From assembly GCF_024124545.1 (NCBI RefSeq), contig NZ_JAMXSF010000001.1, positions 434,001 through 498,000 of the forward strand: a stretch of DNA of 64,000 bases. Reading direction: 5' to 3'. Positions 34,624-43,616 of the stretch are shown here, in pieces (position 1 is the first letter of the stretch; each line of letters starts with the position of its first letter). The position numbers and the translations under genes were made by a program. The notes under the pieces were generated by a model that was not told where the DNA came from, made no database searches, and worked only from the letters and a program-made list of their open reading frames with translations. The stretch comes from Pseudoalteromonas sp. XMcav2-N (GTDB taxonomy: Bacteria > Pseudomonadota > Gammaproteobacteria > Enterobacterales > Alteromonadaceae).

Positions 34624-36486
34624 ATGAATAAGTTGAACGCGCTCACACTCGCAGTGGCGATTGCTCTGTCGGGCTGTGTTCAGGAAAGCCGAGTCAATCA
34701 GGCCAGCTCAGCAGCGACTGCTGCTGCGCCATTGTCACGCGCTGATATTGACAAGCAAGTTGACGCCTATACACAAACCTTTATTAATCATCAGCCTGCA
34801 CAGGCAACCTCATTAAAGCTATCCGCAGATCAATATGGCAGTTATGCCGACAGGCTACCTGATTACTCAGCATCGGGTATGCAGGCGTTGCAAATTGATA
34901 TGAATAATGCGGCAGAAAAACTAAAACGCCTGCAAGCGCACAAGATGAGTGAAGATGATCGTTTACACCTGCGTGTGAACGAAGTGCTGGCGCGTTATTA
35001 TGCCGGTGATGCCCAATTTAGCGGTGGCTATATTGATACCTGGGGTGGGCATTTACCTTACATTGTTAATCAGCTTTCCGGGCCTTTGGTGGATATTCCA
35101 AATCTGCTTAAAGATCAGCACAATGTTGAGAATATGCAGGATGCGCAAAACTATCTGAGTCGGTTAGAGGCGTTTGCAACACTGACCGATCAGGTCCGCG
35201 GTAAGCTGGCGGATGATGCTGAAAAAGGCATCATCCTGCCCAAGGTCCTGTTCCCGAATACCTTTGGTTATCTGAATAACTTTACCGCGCATTCGAGCGC
35301 TAAACACCCATTGGTTACCTCATTTGAAACCAAATTATCAAACGTTGTATCTATCTCTGAAGCACAGCGCACCGAGCTCGTTAATGCAGCTGCAGCATTG
35401 GTTGATCAAAAGATCTATCCCGCATATCAGCGTGTGATTGTCGATCTTAAAGTGTTACAGGCAAAAGCTCCTGAAAAAGTCGGCATCTGGGCTCAGCCGG
35501 GTGGTGAAGCCTTTTACCAGCATGAAATTACCTATCTGGCCGATTCGGATCTCAGTGCACAGCAGATCCACGATATCGGGCTTGCTGAAGTCAAACGGAT
35601 CACTGCACGAATGGACGAGATACTGCGCGAAAATGGTTACACCACGGGCTCAGTGGGCGATCGCATGAAGCAGCTAAACGATGAATCACGCTTTTTATAC
35701 GAAGACAGTGACGCGGGCCGCGAAGCATTGCTGACCTTTTTGCGTGGAGAAATTGAGACCATCAATAAAAAAGCACCAGAGTACTTTTCAACTCTACCAC
35801 CCCAAAAAGTAGAAGTGCGCCGCATTCCCAAGGAGGTAGAAGCGGGTGCACCGGGAGGCTATTATAGCGGACCTTCCCTGGATGGCAGTCGTCCCGGGGT
35901 ATTTGCCATCAATCTCAAAGACATGAAGGCCGTACCAAGCTTTGGTATGAAAACACTGACTTATCACGAAGCAGTACCTGGGCATCACTTCCAGATTGCG
36001 CTGAACATGCTGCAGACAGACATAGGCCTGATGCGTCAGAATGCCTCGTTCAACGGTTATATTGAAGGCTGGGCGCTATATTCTGAGCTGGTTGCATACG
36101 AAATGGGCATGTACGAGAACGACCCGTTTGGTGATTTGGGTCGCTTACAGGCGGAAGCCTATCGTGCTGCTCGCCTGGTGGTCGACACTGGGCTTCACTA
36201 TAAACAGTGGACGCGTCAGCAGGCGATTGAATACTTCGCTGAAGCGACGGGATCTGCTATGAGCGATGTGACTGCAGCTATTGACCGTTATATCGCCTGG
36301 CCAGGACAAGCGCTGGGCTATAAGCTGGGTATGATTAAACTCGTTGAGTTGCGTGATAAAGCGCGTAAGGCTTTAGGTGAGAAGTTTGATATCAAAGCGT
36401 TCCATGATGTGATCTTACTTAAAGGCGCAAGACCTTTGGCCATTGTAGAAGATGATGTCGATCGCTGGGTCGCCTCACAAAGTTAA
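34624..36486 (+). CDS. DUF885 family lipoprotein, probable metallopeptidase-like
   Basis: A 620-residue protein of the DUF885 family, expected to be a lipoprotein (signal peptide ending LSGCVQ, Cys near residue 18). The zinc-binding-like core is TYHEAVPGHHFQIAL near residue 445, followed about 40 residues later by EGWALYSELVAYEMGMY, the second family signature. These match the gluzincin-like arrangement of DUF885, whose members are thought to be metallopeptidases; the substrate is unknown. It stands alone, with GGAG before the ATG and a weak hairpin after the stop. Confidence 0.85.
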   Translation: MNKLNALTLAVAIALSGCVQESRVNQASSAATAAAPLSRADIDKQVDAYTQTFINHQPAQATSLKLSADQYGSYADRLPDYSASGMQALQIDMNNAAEKLKRLQAHKMSEDDRLHLRVNEVLARYYAGDAQFSGGYIDTWGGHLPYIVNQLSGPLVDIPNLLKDQHNVENMQDAQNYLSRLEAFATLTDQVRGKLADDAEKGIILPKVLFPNTFGYLNNFTAHSSAKHPLVTSFETKLSNVVSISEAQRTELVNAAAALVDQKIYPAYQRVIVDLKVLQAKAPEKVGIWAQPGGEAFYQHEITYLADSDLSAQQIHDIGLAEVKRITARMDEILRENGYTTGSVGDRMKQLNDESRFLYEDSDAGREALLTFLRGEIETINKKAPEYFSTLPPQKVEVRRIPKEVEAGAPGGYYSGPSLDGSRPGVFAINLKDMKAVPSFGMKTLTYHEAVPGHHFQIALNMLQTDIGLMRQNASFNGYIEGWALYSELVAYEMGMYENDPFGDLGRLQAEAYRAARLVVDTGLHYKQWTRQQAIEYFAEATGSAMSDVTAAIDRYIAWPGQALGYKLGMIKLVELRDKARKALGEKFDIKAFHDVILLKGARPLAIVEDDVDRWVASQS

Positions 36487-36520
36487 ATGTTAGAGGTGGT
36501 TATTTGCCACCTGATAGTTT

Positions 36521-36546
36521 GGTGAAGAAGGGAGTTTTCACCTTAT
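36521..36546 (+). terminator. Weak terminator-like hairpins after the DUF885 gene
   Basis: GGTGAA (36521-36526) pairs with TTCACC (36537-36542), followed by TTATT. Another stem, AGGTGG with CCACCT, lies at 36494-36512. Both are short and T runs are weak. Confidence 0.4.
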
Positions 36547-36644
36547 TAATCTATTCATAAATTTACAGTCTTTTGGTTTTCTTTGTTTACCTAATTATTA
36601 ACTTTACTTACTATGATTTCGAGTTAATTAAAAGGAGACTTAAA

Positions 36645-36794
36645 ATGAAACTTAACTTAAAGAAAAAGCCAGTAAAGAACCTGTCTTACAACAACATAAA
36701 TTTACAGAAAGATTTAACGCGAAATATTGGTGGTGGTGCAGCCGAGACTGGCAATAAAGCAAAATGCCACACAGCTGATTGGTATGAGCACTAA
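36645..36794 (+). CDS. Double-glycine leader peptide A, candidate peptide precursor
   Basis: A 49-residue peptide. Residues 1-28 are a Lys-rich leader (MKLNLKKKPVKNL, then LTRNI), followed by GGG at 29-31 and a short acidic-to-neutral tail with a single Cys (C41) and the end ADWYEH. AGGAG lies seven bases before the ATG, so it is a good translation start; a longer open frame from 36573 lacks one. It shares leader layout with the peptide at 48120-48287. I infer a precursor peptide cleaved after the double glycine by a C39-type exporter or protease; none is in the window. Confidence 0.7.
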   Translation: MKLNLKKKPVKNLSYNNINLQKDLTRNIGGGAAETGNKAKCHTADWYEH

Positions 36795-36818
36795 TATATT
36801 CATCACAGTAAATCCGCA

Positions 36819-36848
36819 TCAGTACTATTTCGTTTGAAGTAGTACTGA
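36819..36848 (+). terminator. Strong hairpin after peptide A
   Basis: A 13-bp stem (36819-36831 with 36836-36848, one G-U pair) over a GTTT loop. It lies 24 bases after the peptide stop. No T run follows, so it may protect the 3' end rather than terminate. Confidence 0.6.
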
Positions 36849-37081
36849 ATTATGTAAGAGCTTTAAATCTATACATCCAGTTCATATATTTCCTCAAAGA
36901 AAAGTCAACAATCCCCTTATTTTTATTCTGAGTTCCTTTATTTAATCTTCAGCTTGGAAAGTTAGTCTAATTTTTCTACAGGCTATGCAGTACAAATACG
37001 GATGATATGCCGACGACGCTATCTTGATCACGCGAGAAGAAGCACCTACTCAAATCAACTCCCTGCCAGTTTGAATAAAAA
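36849..37081. other. AT-rich spacer before the hydroxyproline locus
   Basis: No open frame of useful size and no repeat is seen here. The stretch probably holds the promoter of the TonB receptor gene, but I cannot place its boxes with confidence. Confidence 0.4.
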
Positions 37082-37097
37082 ATATTGTATACAATAT
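37082..37097. promoter_or_regulatory. Perfect 16-bp palindrome, probable GntR-type operator
   Basis: ATATTGTATACAATAT is a perfect palindrome with the TTGTATACAA core common to operators of the FadR/GntR group. It is 69 bases upstream of the TonB receptor start, where a repressor would act. No GntR gene is in the window, so the regulator must be elsewhere. Control of the hydroxyproline genes by it is inferred. Confidence 0.6.
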
Positions 37098-37165
37098 AAA
37101 TTCATTGTAAGGTGAATAGGTCTACGACAGACACTTTATCAATGGGAACTCAACAGGAATTAGAA

Positions 37166-40100
37166 ATGCGTAACAATAAAAATAATACGCAGGTGATCCG
37201 CCAGACGCTGGCTGCGAGCGCAATCGCACTGGCATTAGGTGGCGCGGCGCCTGCATTTGCTGCAGATGGCAACAGTTTGATCAGAGGTAATATCGTCAGT
37301 GGCCAGGGCAATGACCTGAGCGGTGTGGAACTCATCTTCACACACAAAGCAAAAGGACTGACATTTAGCGTCAGAACCAATGCACAGGGTGAATACATTC
37401 TGCGTAATTTACCGGTCGGTCAATATCGGGTATCGATTAGCAAGGACGGGTTTGAAACTGTGCTCGAAGAGCAGGTTCAGGTGAGTATAGGTCAGTCAGT
37501 GTTACTGGATGCCCAACTTAATAGGATAGGTACATCAGATATCGAGCGCATTGCGGTATCGGGTACTGCCATTCGCCGTGTTGACATGGCATCTTCCACA
37601 GCGGGCGTTACATACACAGACGAAGAAATCAAAGCTATGCCTGTAAATACCGGCTTTGAAAGTATTGCGCTTTTGGCGCCCGGAACTGCTGAACCTGGTG
37701 GCTCAGAGTTCAAAGGGGCATCCAGCTTCGGAGGTTCATCCTCGGCAGAGAATGGTTACTACTTCAACGGGTTGAATGTCACCAGTATTCGTACCGGCCT
37801 GGGTTCTATTCGCCTTCCCTGGGAAGCAATTTCGCAGACTCAAATTAAAACCGGCGGGGTCAGTCCTGAATTTGGTGGTGCACTTGGCGGTATTGTTAAT
37901 GCCGTTTCTAAGTCCGGCGACAATGATTTTAAATTGGGGGTTGAAATGCGTTATGACCCCAATAGCTTAAGAGACCAACACGACTCCATATATCAGAGTA
38001 ATGGAATTGTGGGATATGACACCAACACAAAACAATCAGGCGAAACGTTTAAAGAGCTTCAGGTGTGGGCAAGTGGTGCACTGATTGAAGACTCCTTATT
38101 CTTTTATGGGTTGCTCGCACCGCGCAGGGAAAATCATACCTGGGCAAGGCAAACCGTCTATAACGATCGAGATCGTGAAGAAGATCGATGGTTTGCCAAA
38201 CTGGACTGGTTCATCAATGAAAACCATTCCGTAGGTTTTTCTGCCATGAATAACAAGCGTACCTGGGAAAGACAATCCTATACCTATGACGGGGAAAGTA
38301 ATGTGATTGGAGATCCTCGAGGCGTAGCCGCCCCAGGTGAGGACGGTGGTAAAGTCTACAGCCTGAATTACAATGGCTACCTCAGCGACTTCTTTTCTGT
38401 ATCCGCTGTGCTAGGTCGGGTGTCGGAAAATGTCGAAAACGTTGTGGCTTCAACAGATCCGGGTGTTTGGGATGAGCGCGATGGTTTTGTGACTGTTTCA
38501 TCACACACCGCCAGTGGTATCACAGAGGAAGAGTTTATCCGTGACCAGTTTAAGCTTGACTTTACCTGGGACCTGGAGGTGCACTCGATATCTTTTGGCC
38601 TGGACTATGCCAAGATCACGGTCGATTACTACGAAGGCCAGAATGGCATTGGCGAAGCACAAGGCTGGTGGACGGTTATGACAGCGTCTGAGGGCGATCT
38701 CTCTGGTGCACCTCAGGGCAGCGATTATATCGAGCATCGGGTACGTACCCGAGAAGTTGACTCAGATTCAACAGCTTTAGCGTTTTATATCAATGACAGC
38801 TGGCAGGCCACGGATAACTTAGTGCTGAATTTAGGGCTTAGATACAGTGAATTTGAAAACACCGTAACGGATGGTCGCCCCTATGTGGACATGAAAAATC
38901 AAATCGCGCCAAGATTACAGGCCATTTATGATCTGCACGGTGACGGCAGCGCTAAAATTTTTGCCACCTATGGCCGTTACTTTCAACCGGTATCGGCAAA
39001 TATGAACGTGACGCTCGGTTCTGCTTCAGTTGAGTGGTATGACTATTATGCACTGGATCAGGTAGATGCCAATGGTTTACCTGTTCTCGAAGCTGATGGT
39101 TCGCCTAGCCGGGGGGCTAAGTTTCGTGACCGCTACTGGACTCAACGGGGGATCACAGAGCCGGGTCTTATCGCATCTTCCGATCTGAAGCCAATGTATT
39201 CTGATGAGTTTACGTTAGGCTATCAGCAGGAGGTATTCGACGATATGGCGCTGGGGATCCGCGCAATCTACCGGGATTTAGGGCGCAGCGTTGAAGATAC
39301 TAATGTTGCACCGGTACTGGCTAAAAAACTGGCTGAGTTGGGGATCACGGATAACGTCGGACAAAGCTCCTACTATGTACTGAACAATCCTGGTGAAGCC
39401 ATTGCCCTGAGCTATGACTTTGACGGTGACGGGCAGGTCGATGACATCACGCTCAGTGCTGAGGAACTTGCATTGCAGCAGGCTAAACGCAGATACCTGG
39501 CACTGGAGTTTACCTTGGAGGGGAACCTGACTGATCGCTTTAGGATCAATTCTTCTTACACTTGGTCACACAGCTATGGCAACACTGAGGGATTGGTAAA
39601 AACCGACAACAATCAGGCCGATCCAGGCTGGACGACGTCTTACGACTATGCCGATCTGATGGATCACGGTTACGGTGACTTACCCAATGATCACCGTCAT
39701 GCCTTCAAGTTCTCAGGTGCTTACGAACTGACCGATGAGTTAACCTTAGGGTTAGTTGCCCGTGCTATTTCGGGTCGCCCTACAAACTATTTGTCATTAC
39801 ACCCGAGTGATGTTGATAGCTGTAAAAAGGGCAGTCCCTGGGATAAGTGCGTGAGTCGCGGTTATGGTCATGTCAGTCACTACGATGAAAACGGTAATCC
39901 GGCACCGCGAGGCAGTATCGATAACCTCCCATGGTTGACAAATCTGGATATGTCATTGACCTACAACACTGAGGTCTCAGGTCATGATCTGATGCTTAAA
40001 GCCACTGTCTACAACCTGCTTAATAATGATGCCGCTTTAGATATCACCGAAACCAGAACTCGCAGCAGCTCTGTAGAAGGGCAGGAACTCGAGCTTAACC

Positions 40101-40171
40101 CAGATTATGGGTTGGTGACACGCCGACAGGAGGAACGTTACGTTTCTTTGGTTGCGCGCTTTACTTTTTAA
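37166..40171 (+). CDS. TonB-dependent receptor (CarboxypepD_reg/Oar-like)
   Basis: A 1001-residue outer-membrane receptor. The signal peptide (to AAPAFA, about residue 32) precedes a carboxypeptidase-regulatory-like domain (GNIVSGQGNDLSGVEL and LPVGQYRVSISKDGFET), then a plug (YFNGLNVTSIRTGLGSIRLP) and a long beta-barrel ending in an aromatic residue (LVARFTF). AGGA precedes the ATG at 37166; the frame is open from GTG 37112. Such receptors with a CarboxypepD_reg head often import peptides. The downstream genes suggest collagen-like or hydroxyproline-rich peptides. This assignment is from context only. Confidence 0.88.
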   Translation: MRNNKNNTQVIRQTLAASAIALALGGAAPAFAADGNSLIRGNIVSGQGNDLSGVELIFTHKAKGLTFSVRTNAQGEYILRNLPVGQYRVSISKDGFETVLEEQVQVSIGQSVLLDAQLNRIGTSDIERIAVSGTAIRRVDMASSTAGVTYTDEEIKAMPVNTGFESIALLAPGTAEPGGSEFKGASSFGGSSSAENGYYFNGLNVTSIRTGLGSIRLPWEAISQTQIKTGGVSPEFGGALGGIVNAVSKSGDNDFKLGVEMRYDPNSLRDQHDSIYQSNGIVGYDTNTKQSGETFKELQVWASGALIEDSLFFYGLLAPRRENHTWARQTVYNDRDREEDRWFAKLDWFINENHSVGFSAMNNKRTWERQSYTYDGESNVIGDPRGVAAPGEDGGKVYSLNYNGYLSDFFSVSAVLGRVSENVENVVASTDPGVWDERDGFVTVSSHTASGITEEEFIRDQFKLDFTWDLEVHSISFGLDYAKITVDYYEGQNGIGEAQGWWTVMTASEGDLSGAPQGSDYIEHRVRTREVDSDSTALAFYINDSWQATDNLVLNLGLRYSEFENTVTDGRPYVDMKNQIAPRLQAIYDLHGDGSAKIFATYGRYFQPVSANMNVTLGSASVEWYDYYALDQVDANGLPVLEADGSPSRGAKFRDRYWTQRGITEPGLIASSDLKPMYSDEFTLGYQQEVFDDMALGIRAIYRDLGRSVEDTNVAPVLAKKLAELGITDNVGQSSYYVLNNPGEAIALSYDFDGDGQVDDITLSAEELALQQAKRRYLALEFTLEGNLTDRFRINSSYTWSHSYGNTEGLVKTDNNQADPGWTTSYDYADLMDHGYGDLPNDHRHAFKFSGAYELTDELTLGLVARAISGRPTNYLSLHPSDVDSCKKGSPWDKCVSRGYGHVSHYDENGNPAPRGSIDNLPWLTNLDMSLTYNTEVSGHDLMLKATVYNLLNNDAALDITETRTRSSSVEGQELELNPDYGLVTRRQEERYVSLVARFTF

Positions 40172-40191
40172 TCGAATTTTTTCCCTGGTCA

Positions 40192-40214
40192 GTCGGGCTT
40201 TAAGCCCGGCTTTT
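40192..40214 (+). terminator. Attenuator-like hairpin between receptor and dehydratase genes
   Basis: CGGGCTT (40194-40200) pairs with AAGCCCG (40202-40208), extendable by one G-C pair, and is followed by CTTTTC. It would reduce but not stop transcription into the dehydratase gene. Confidence 0.6.
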
Positions 40215-40229
40215 CGTTATGGAGGTAAG

Positions 40230-41258
40230 ATGAAATCTGACCTGACTCAGTGGCATATACCGCCACATTGGCAACAAGTTCAGGCATTGGATATGCACAC
40301 GGCAGGTGAGCCACTTCGTATCATACTGACTGGCTGGCCTGAGCCAGAAGGCAAAAGCATGGTTGAGAAACGCTTATACTGCCAGGCCCACTTTGAAGAA
40401 CTGCGCAGGGCATTGATGTTTGAGCCGCGCGGACATGCGGATATGTATGGCGCGTTACTAACTGAGCCCGAAAGGGATGATAGTGCATTTGGTGTGTTAT
40501 TTATGCATAACGAGGGTTACTCGACAATGTGTGGTCATGCGGTGATTGCGCTAACTGAGTTGGCCAGATCGTTAGGGCCAGGAGTCGTCGAAGAGCAGTC
40601 CCTCAACATGGATACCCCAGCAGGGCAAATCAGTGCATTTTATTCCTCTGAGAGTCAGCGAGTGGGCTTTTATAACGTGCCATCATTTGTATGTCAGCTT
40701 AATGTGCCTGTGACGTTGTCACCACAATGCACTGTTCATTGCGATATTGCATTTGGTGGTGCCTATTACGCCTATGTAAATGCTGACCAACTAGATTTAG
40801 CACTCATTGAGCAAAACTATGAAGAAATCATAACTCTGGGTAGAAAAATAAAACGAACTCTGAGCGGAATCGTTGAGCTTACACATCCAGAAGACCCTTC
40901 TCTGGGTTTTCTATATGGTGTGGTGTTCTACTCCAATTCACAAGTCTGTGGTGTAGACAGTCATAGCCGTCATGTTTGTATATTTGCCGATGGCTCGCTG
41001 GATCGCAGCCCCACAGGTACTGGTGTGAGTGGCAGGGCGGCGTTGCTGGCTGTAAAGGGCAAACTGGATCCGGGCGAAGTTATTCATATTGAGGGGCTTC
41101 TGGGTTGTGGTTTTGACACCAGTATTGGTGAAACTTTTCAGTACTACGGACATCAGGCGGTTCGTCCAAAAGTGATGGGCGAGGCGTATCTGACCGGGAA
41201 ACATATATTTTGTCTGGATCCCAGTGATCCGCTAAAACATGGATTTATTCTAAGATGA
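40230..41258 (+). CDS. trans-3-hydroxy-L-proline dehydratase
   Basis: A member of the proline racemase superfamily with 342 residues. The first catalytic residue C101 lies in TMCGHAVIAL. The second, Cys in racemases and epimerases (SPCGTGT), is Thr262 here, in DRSPTGTGVSGRA. A Cys/Thr pair is the mark of trans-3-hydroxy-L-proline dehydratases, which give delta1-pyrroline-2-carboxylate, rather than of racemases. DMHTAGEPLR is the N-terminal family motif. GGAGGT precedes the ATG at 40230; the frame is open to 40152. The next gene overlaps its stop by ATGA. Confidence 0.9.
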   Translation: MKSDLTQWHIPPHWQQVQALDMHTAGEPLRIILTGWPEPEGKSMVEKRLYCQAHFEELRRALMFEPRGHADMYGALLTEPERDDSAFGVLFMHNEGYSTMCGHAVIALTELARSLGPGVVEEQSLNMDTPAGQISAFYSSESQRVGFYNVPSFVCQLNVPVTLSPQCTVHCDIAFGGAYYAYVNADQLDLALIEQNYEEIITLGRKIKRTLSGIVELTHPEDPSLGFLYGVVFYSNSQVCGVDSHSRHVCIFADGSLDRSPTGTGVSGRAALLAVKGKLDPGEVIHIEGLLGCGFDTSIGETFQYYGHQAVRPKVMGEAYLTGKHIFCLDPSDPLKHGFILR

Positions 41259-42331
41259 GTCAGTATTTGCAACGACAAACCAGATTGCGTAGTCAGCTTG
41301 TGACATCTGACTACGAAGGCATGCTGGTCTTTGGTTATGAGAACATTCGTTATTTGTGTGGATTCAGCGGTCATGCCGCCACATTATTAATCAGTCACGA
41401 ACAGTGTTTACTGATCACTGATTATCGTTACTTTGAGCGCGCCAGCAAAGAAGCTGAGCAGACCGAAGTCGTGCTCAGGCACCGAGATAATGAGAGCCTG
41501 GGTCAGTGCTTGAGTCGTTTATCCGGTCAGTTAAAAGTCATCGCGTTTGACGCTGCCCATATTGATGTCGGTCAGTGGCAGCAGATCAGTGGCGAGCTCT
41601 CAGGCCGAGTTTTAATGCCAACGCTTGGACTGGTTGAGCAACTACGACAGGTTAAAACAACATATGAGATTACTCGTATTCGTCAGGCTGCACAGATAGC
41701 TGACCAGGCACTGGCAGATACGTTACCTTTAATAAAAGAGGGGGTCAGTGAGCGTGATTTAGCATTGGAACTAGATTACCGGATGCAAAAACTGGGGTCA
41801 GAAGGTGTCTCGTTTGACACGATACTCCTGTTTGGCGCGCGCAGTGCCTTACCGCACGGTAATCCTTCAACACAGAAACTTCGCCTTGGGGACCTTATCC
41901 TGATTGATTTTGGGGCGGTTGTCGACGGCTATCGCTCGGATATGACGCGCACCTATGTCTATGGCACCCCAAGCACCAAACAACGGGCAATGTTTGATAC
42001 GGTACAATCAGCCCAGCGAGCAGCACTGGTACGGGCATGCTCTGGAGCAGATTGCCAGGAGTTGAATGAGGCTGCCCACTCAGTGCTGCTTAACAGTGAG
42101 TTTGCCCAGTATGCGGGTGAAGGGCTGGGCCATGGCCTGGGGCTTTTTTTACATGAGCAGCCTTTCATCAAACCGGGTGTCAATTATCAACTGGAACCGG
42201 GCAATGTGATCACCATTGAACCTGGCATTTACATTCCGGGCTATGGCGGGGTCAGGCTGGAAGAAGACATTGCTATCATTGAATCTGGCTATGAGCTGCT
42301 TACTCATTCTCCGCAACACTTCGAACTATAA
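41255..42331 (+). CDS. M24 family metallopeptidase (Xaa-Pro peptidase type)
   Basis: A 358-residue creatinase/prolidase-type peptidase. The N-terminal domain (about 1-125) is followed by the pita-bread catalytic domain with all five metal ligands: two Asp in IDFGAVVDGYRSDMTRT, His in GHGLGLFLHE, Glu in ITIEPGIYIPG and Glu in VRLEEDIA. It should remove the residue next to Pro or hydroxyproline in short peptides, feeding free (hydroxy)proline to the neighbouring enzymes. It has no signal peptide and so is cytoplasmic. It is coupled to the dehydratase gene by ATGA. Confidence 0.9.
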   Translation: MSQYLQRQTRLRSQLVTSDYEGMLVFGYENIRYLCGFSGHAATLLISHEQCLLITDYRYFERASKEAEQTEVVLRHRDNESLGQCLSRLSGQLKVIAFDAAHIDVGQWQQISGELSGRVLMPTLGLVEQLRQVKTTYEITRIRQAAQIADQALADTLPLIKEGVSERDLALELDYRMQKLGSEGVSFDTILLFGARSALPHGNPSTQKLRLGDLILIDFGAVVDGYRSDMTRTYVYGTPSTKQRAMFDTVQSAQRAALVRACSGADCQELNEAAHSVLLNSEFAQYAGEGLGHGLGLFLHEQPFIKPGVNYQLEPGNVITIEPGIYIPGYGGVRLEEDIAIIESGYELLTHSPQHFEL

Positions 42332-42341
42332 AGGAAAGGAT

Positions 42342-43280
42342 ATGAAAATCATTGACCGAGAACAGGTGCAGAAGGCACTCTCATTTCCTATTCTGATCGC
42401 TGCGCTACAACGCGGGTTTGCCAGTGAACATGCCATGCCAAAACGCAGTGTTTTTGAACTGGACCCACGTGCCGATAATCATGATGCATTCGCTGTGCTA
42501 CCTGCGTGGAATGACTCCGTCATTGGTGTCAAGGCTTTTACCTATTTCCCTGACAATGAAGCCCAAGGTAAAGCCAGCCTCTACTCAAAGATCATGTTAT
42601 TTGATCGGGAGCATGGTGTACCGCTGGCACTGGTGGATGGTACTCAGGTGACACTATGGCGCACTGCTGCAGTTTCTGCATTGGCAGCATCCTACCTTGC
42701 CAGAGAAGATGCAAAACACTTGATTATGTTTGGTGCAGGTAAGCTTGCTCCTTATATGGTTCGCGCACACCTGGCGGTCAGAGACTATGATAAGGTCACG
42801 CTGATCGCCAGAAATCCAGACAAAGCAGCCAGCCTTCAGGCTTCTTTAGTGACTATGTTTCCTGAAGTTAGGTTCGAGCTGGGTCAAAGCCGTGCAGAGG
42901 TGATTGGCGCGGCAGACGTTATCTGTACTGCGACAGGGAGCCATAAGCCACTATTTGACGGACGTTGGTTGAAGGCTGGAACCCATATCGACTTGATTGG
43001 CAATCACCACAAAAATGCCAGGGAAATAGATACCGCGACCTTGCTAGCCAGCCGCGTGTTCGTTGACAGCAAAGCTAACGTCTTGAATGAAGCTGGAGAA
43101 CTGCTTATCCCGATGGAACAAGGGGTATTTAAGGCTGAGCAGATTGAGGCGGAGTTGGCTGATATGGCTCGAGAAAATCGCTACTTGCGTAGCCATAACA
43201 GTGAAATTACTTTGTTTAAATCTGTGGGCACAGCACTGAGTGATCTAGTTGCTGCCAAACTGGTGATGGATCATCACTGA
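42342..43280 (+). CDS. Ornithine cyclodeaminase-family, probable pyrroline-2-carboxylate reductase
   Basis: A 312-residue OCD/mu-crystallin-family oxidoreductase. The nucleotide-binding loop is HLIMFGAGKLAPYMV; other marks are AKRSVFELDP-like N-terminal strands, ADVICTATGS and GTHIDLIGNHHKNAREID. The family includes ornithine cyclodeaminase and delta1-pyrroline-2-carboxylate reductase. The neighbouring dehydratase makes pyrroline-2-carboxylate, so NAD(P)H-dependent reduction to L-proline is by far the best fit. GGAAAGG lies before the ATG at 42342; the open frame to 42216 runs through the peptidase gene. Confidence 0.85.
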   Translation: MKIIDREQVQKALSFPILIAALQRGFASEHAMPKRSVFELDPRADNHDAFAVLPAWNDSVIGVKAFTYFPDNEAQGKASLYSKIMLFDREHGVPLALVDGTQVTLWRTAAVSALAASYLAREDAKHLIMFGAGKLAPYMVRAHLAVRDYDKVTLIARNPDKAASLQASLVTMFPEVRFELGQSRAEVIGAADVICTATGSHKPLFDGRWLKAGTHIDLIGNHHKNAREIDTATLLASRVFVDSKANVLNEAGELLIPMEQGVFKAEQIEAELADMARENRYLRSHNSEITLFKSVGTALSDLVAAKLVMDHH

Positions 43281-43281
43281 T

Positions 43282-43530
43282 ATGTGGCGCTTTTCAAGGA
43301 AAGAGAAACCGCATTATCGTCAGTGCCCGATTATTGATTTAGTCATTGTTAGCGATAAACGTCTGATAAATCCGCTAGTGTGTCATCAGGCGCATATGCT
43401 GGTGACCTATCAATATGCAGATCAGAGATTGAGTGATACGATTTTATTCGACCATGCATTGTATGAACGTTTCAAATCCGGGCAGTCATGTCAGATATTA
43501 GCGGCAAGCAACGGCGTGATGCAGAGATAA
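43282..43530 (+). CDS. Small hypothetical protein downstream of the reductase
   Basis: An 82-residue frame beginning two bases after the reductase stop. It has no signal peptide and no motif that I can firmly name; the pattern of VTYQYADQRLSDTILFDHAL followed by a Gly-Gln loop vaguely resembles small DUF2500-like strands. Close spacing argues for coupling, but a good Shine-Dalgarno site is missing. It may be a remnant. No other explanation of this 340-base gap was found. Confidence 0.4.
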   Translation: MWRFSRKEKPHYRQCPIIDLVIVSDKRLINPLVCHQAHMLVTYQYADQRLSDTILFDHALYERFKSGQSCQILAASNGVMQR

Positions 43531-43616
43531 CATTTTTCAACATTCTCTCACTGAATGCCACTGTGATACTCAATATACTCTGTCTTAATAATTACATATT
43601 AGTCAGGGTAAACATC

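Noticed and set aside
40152..40229. Upstream extension of the dehydratase gene
   Set aside because: It overlaps the receptor end and the attenuator hairpin; GGAGGT and the family N-terminus support the start at 40230.
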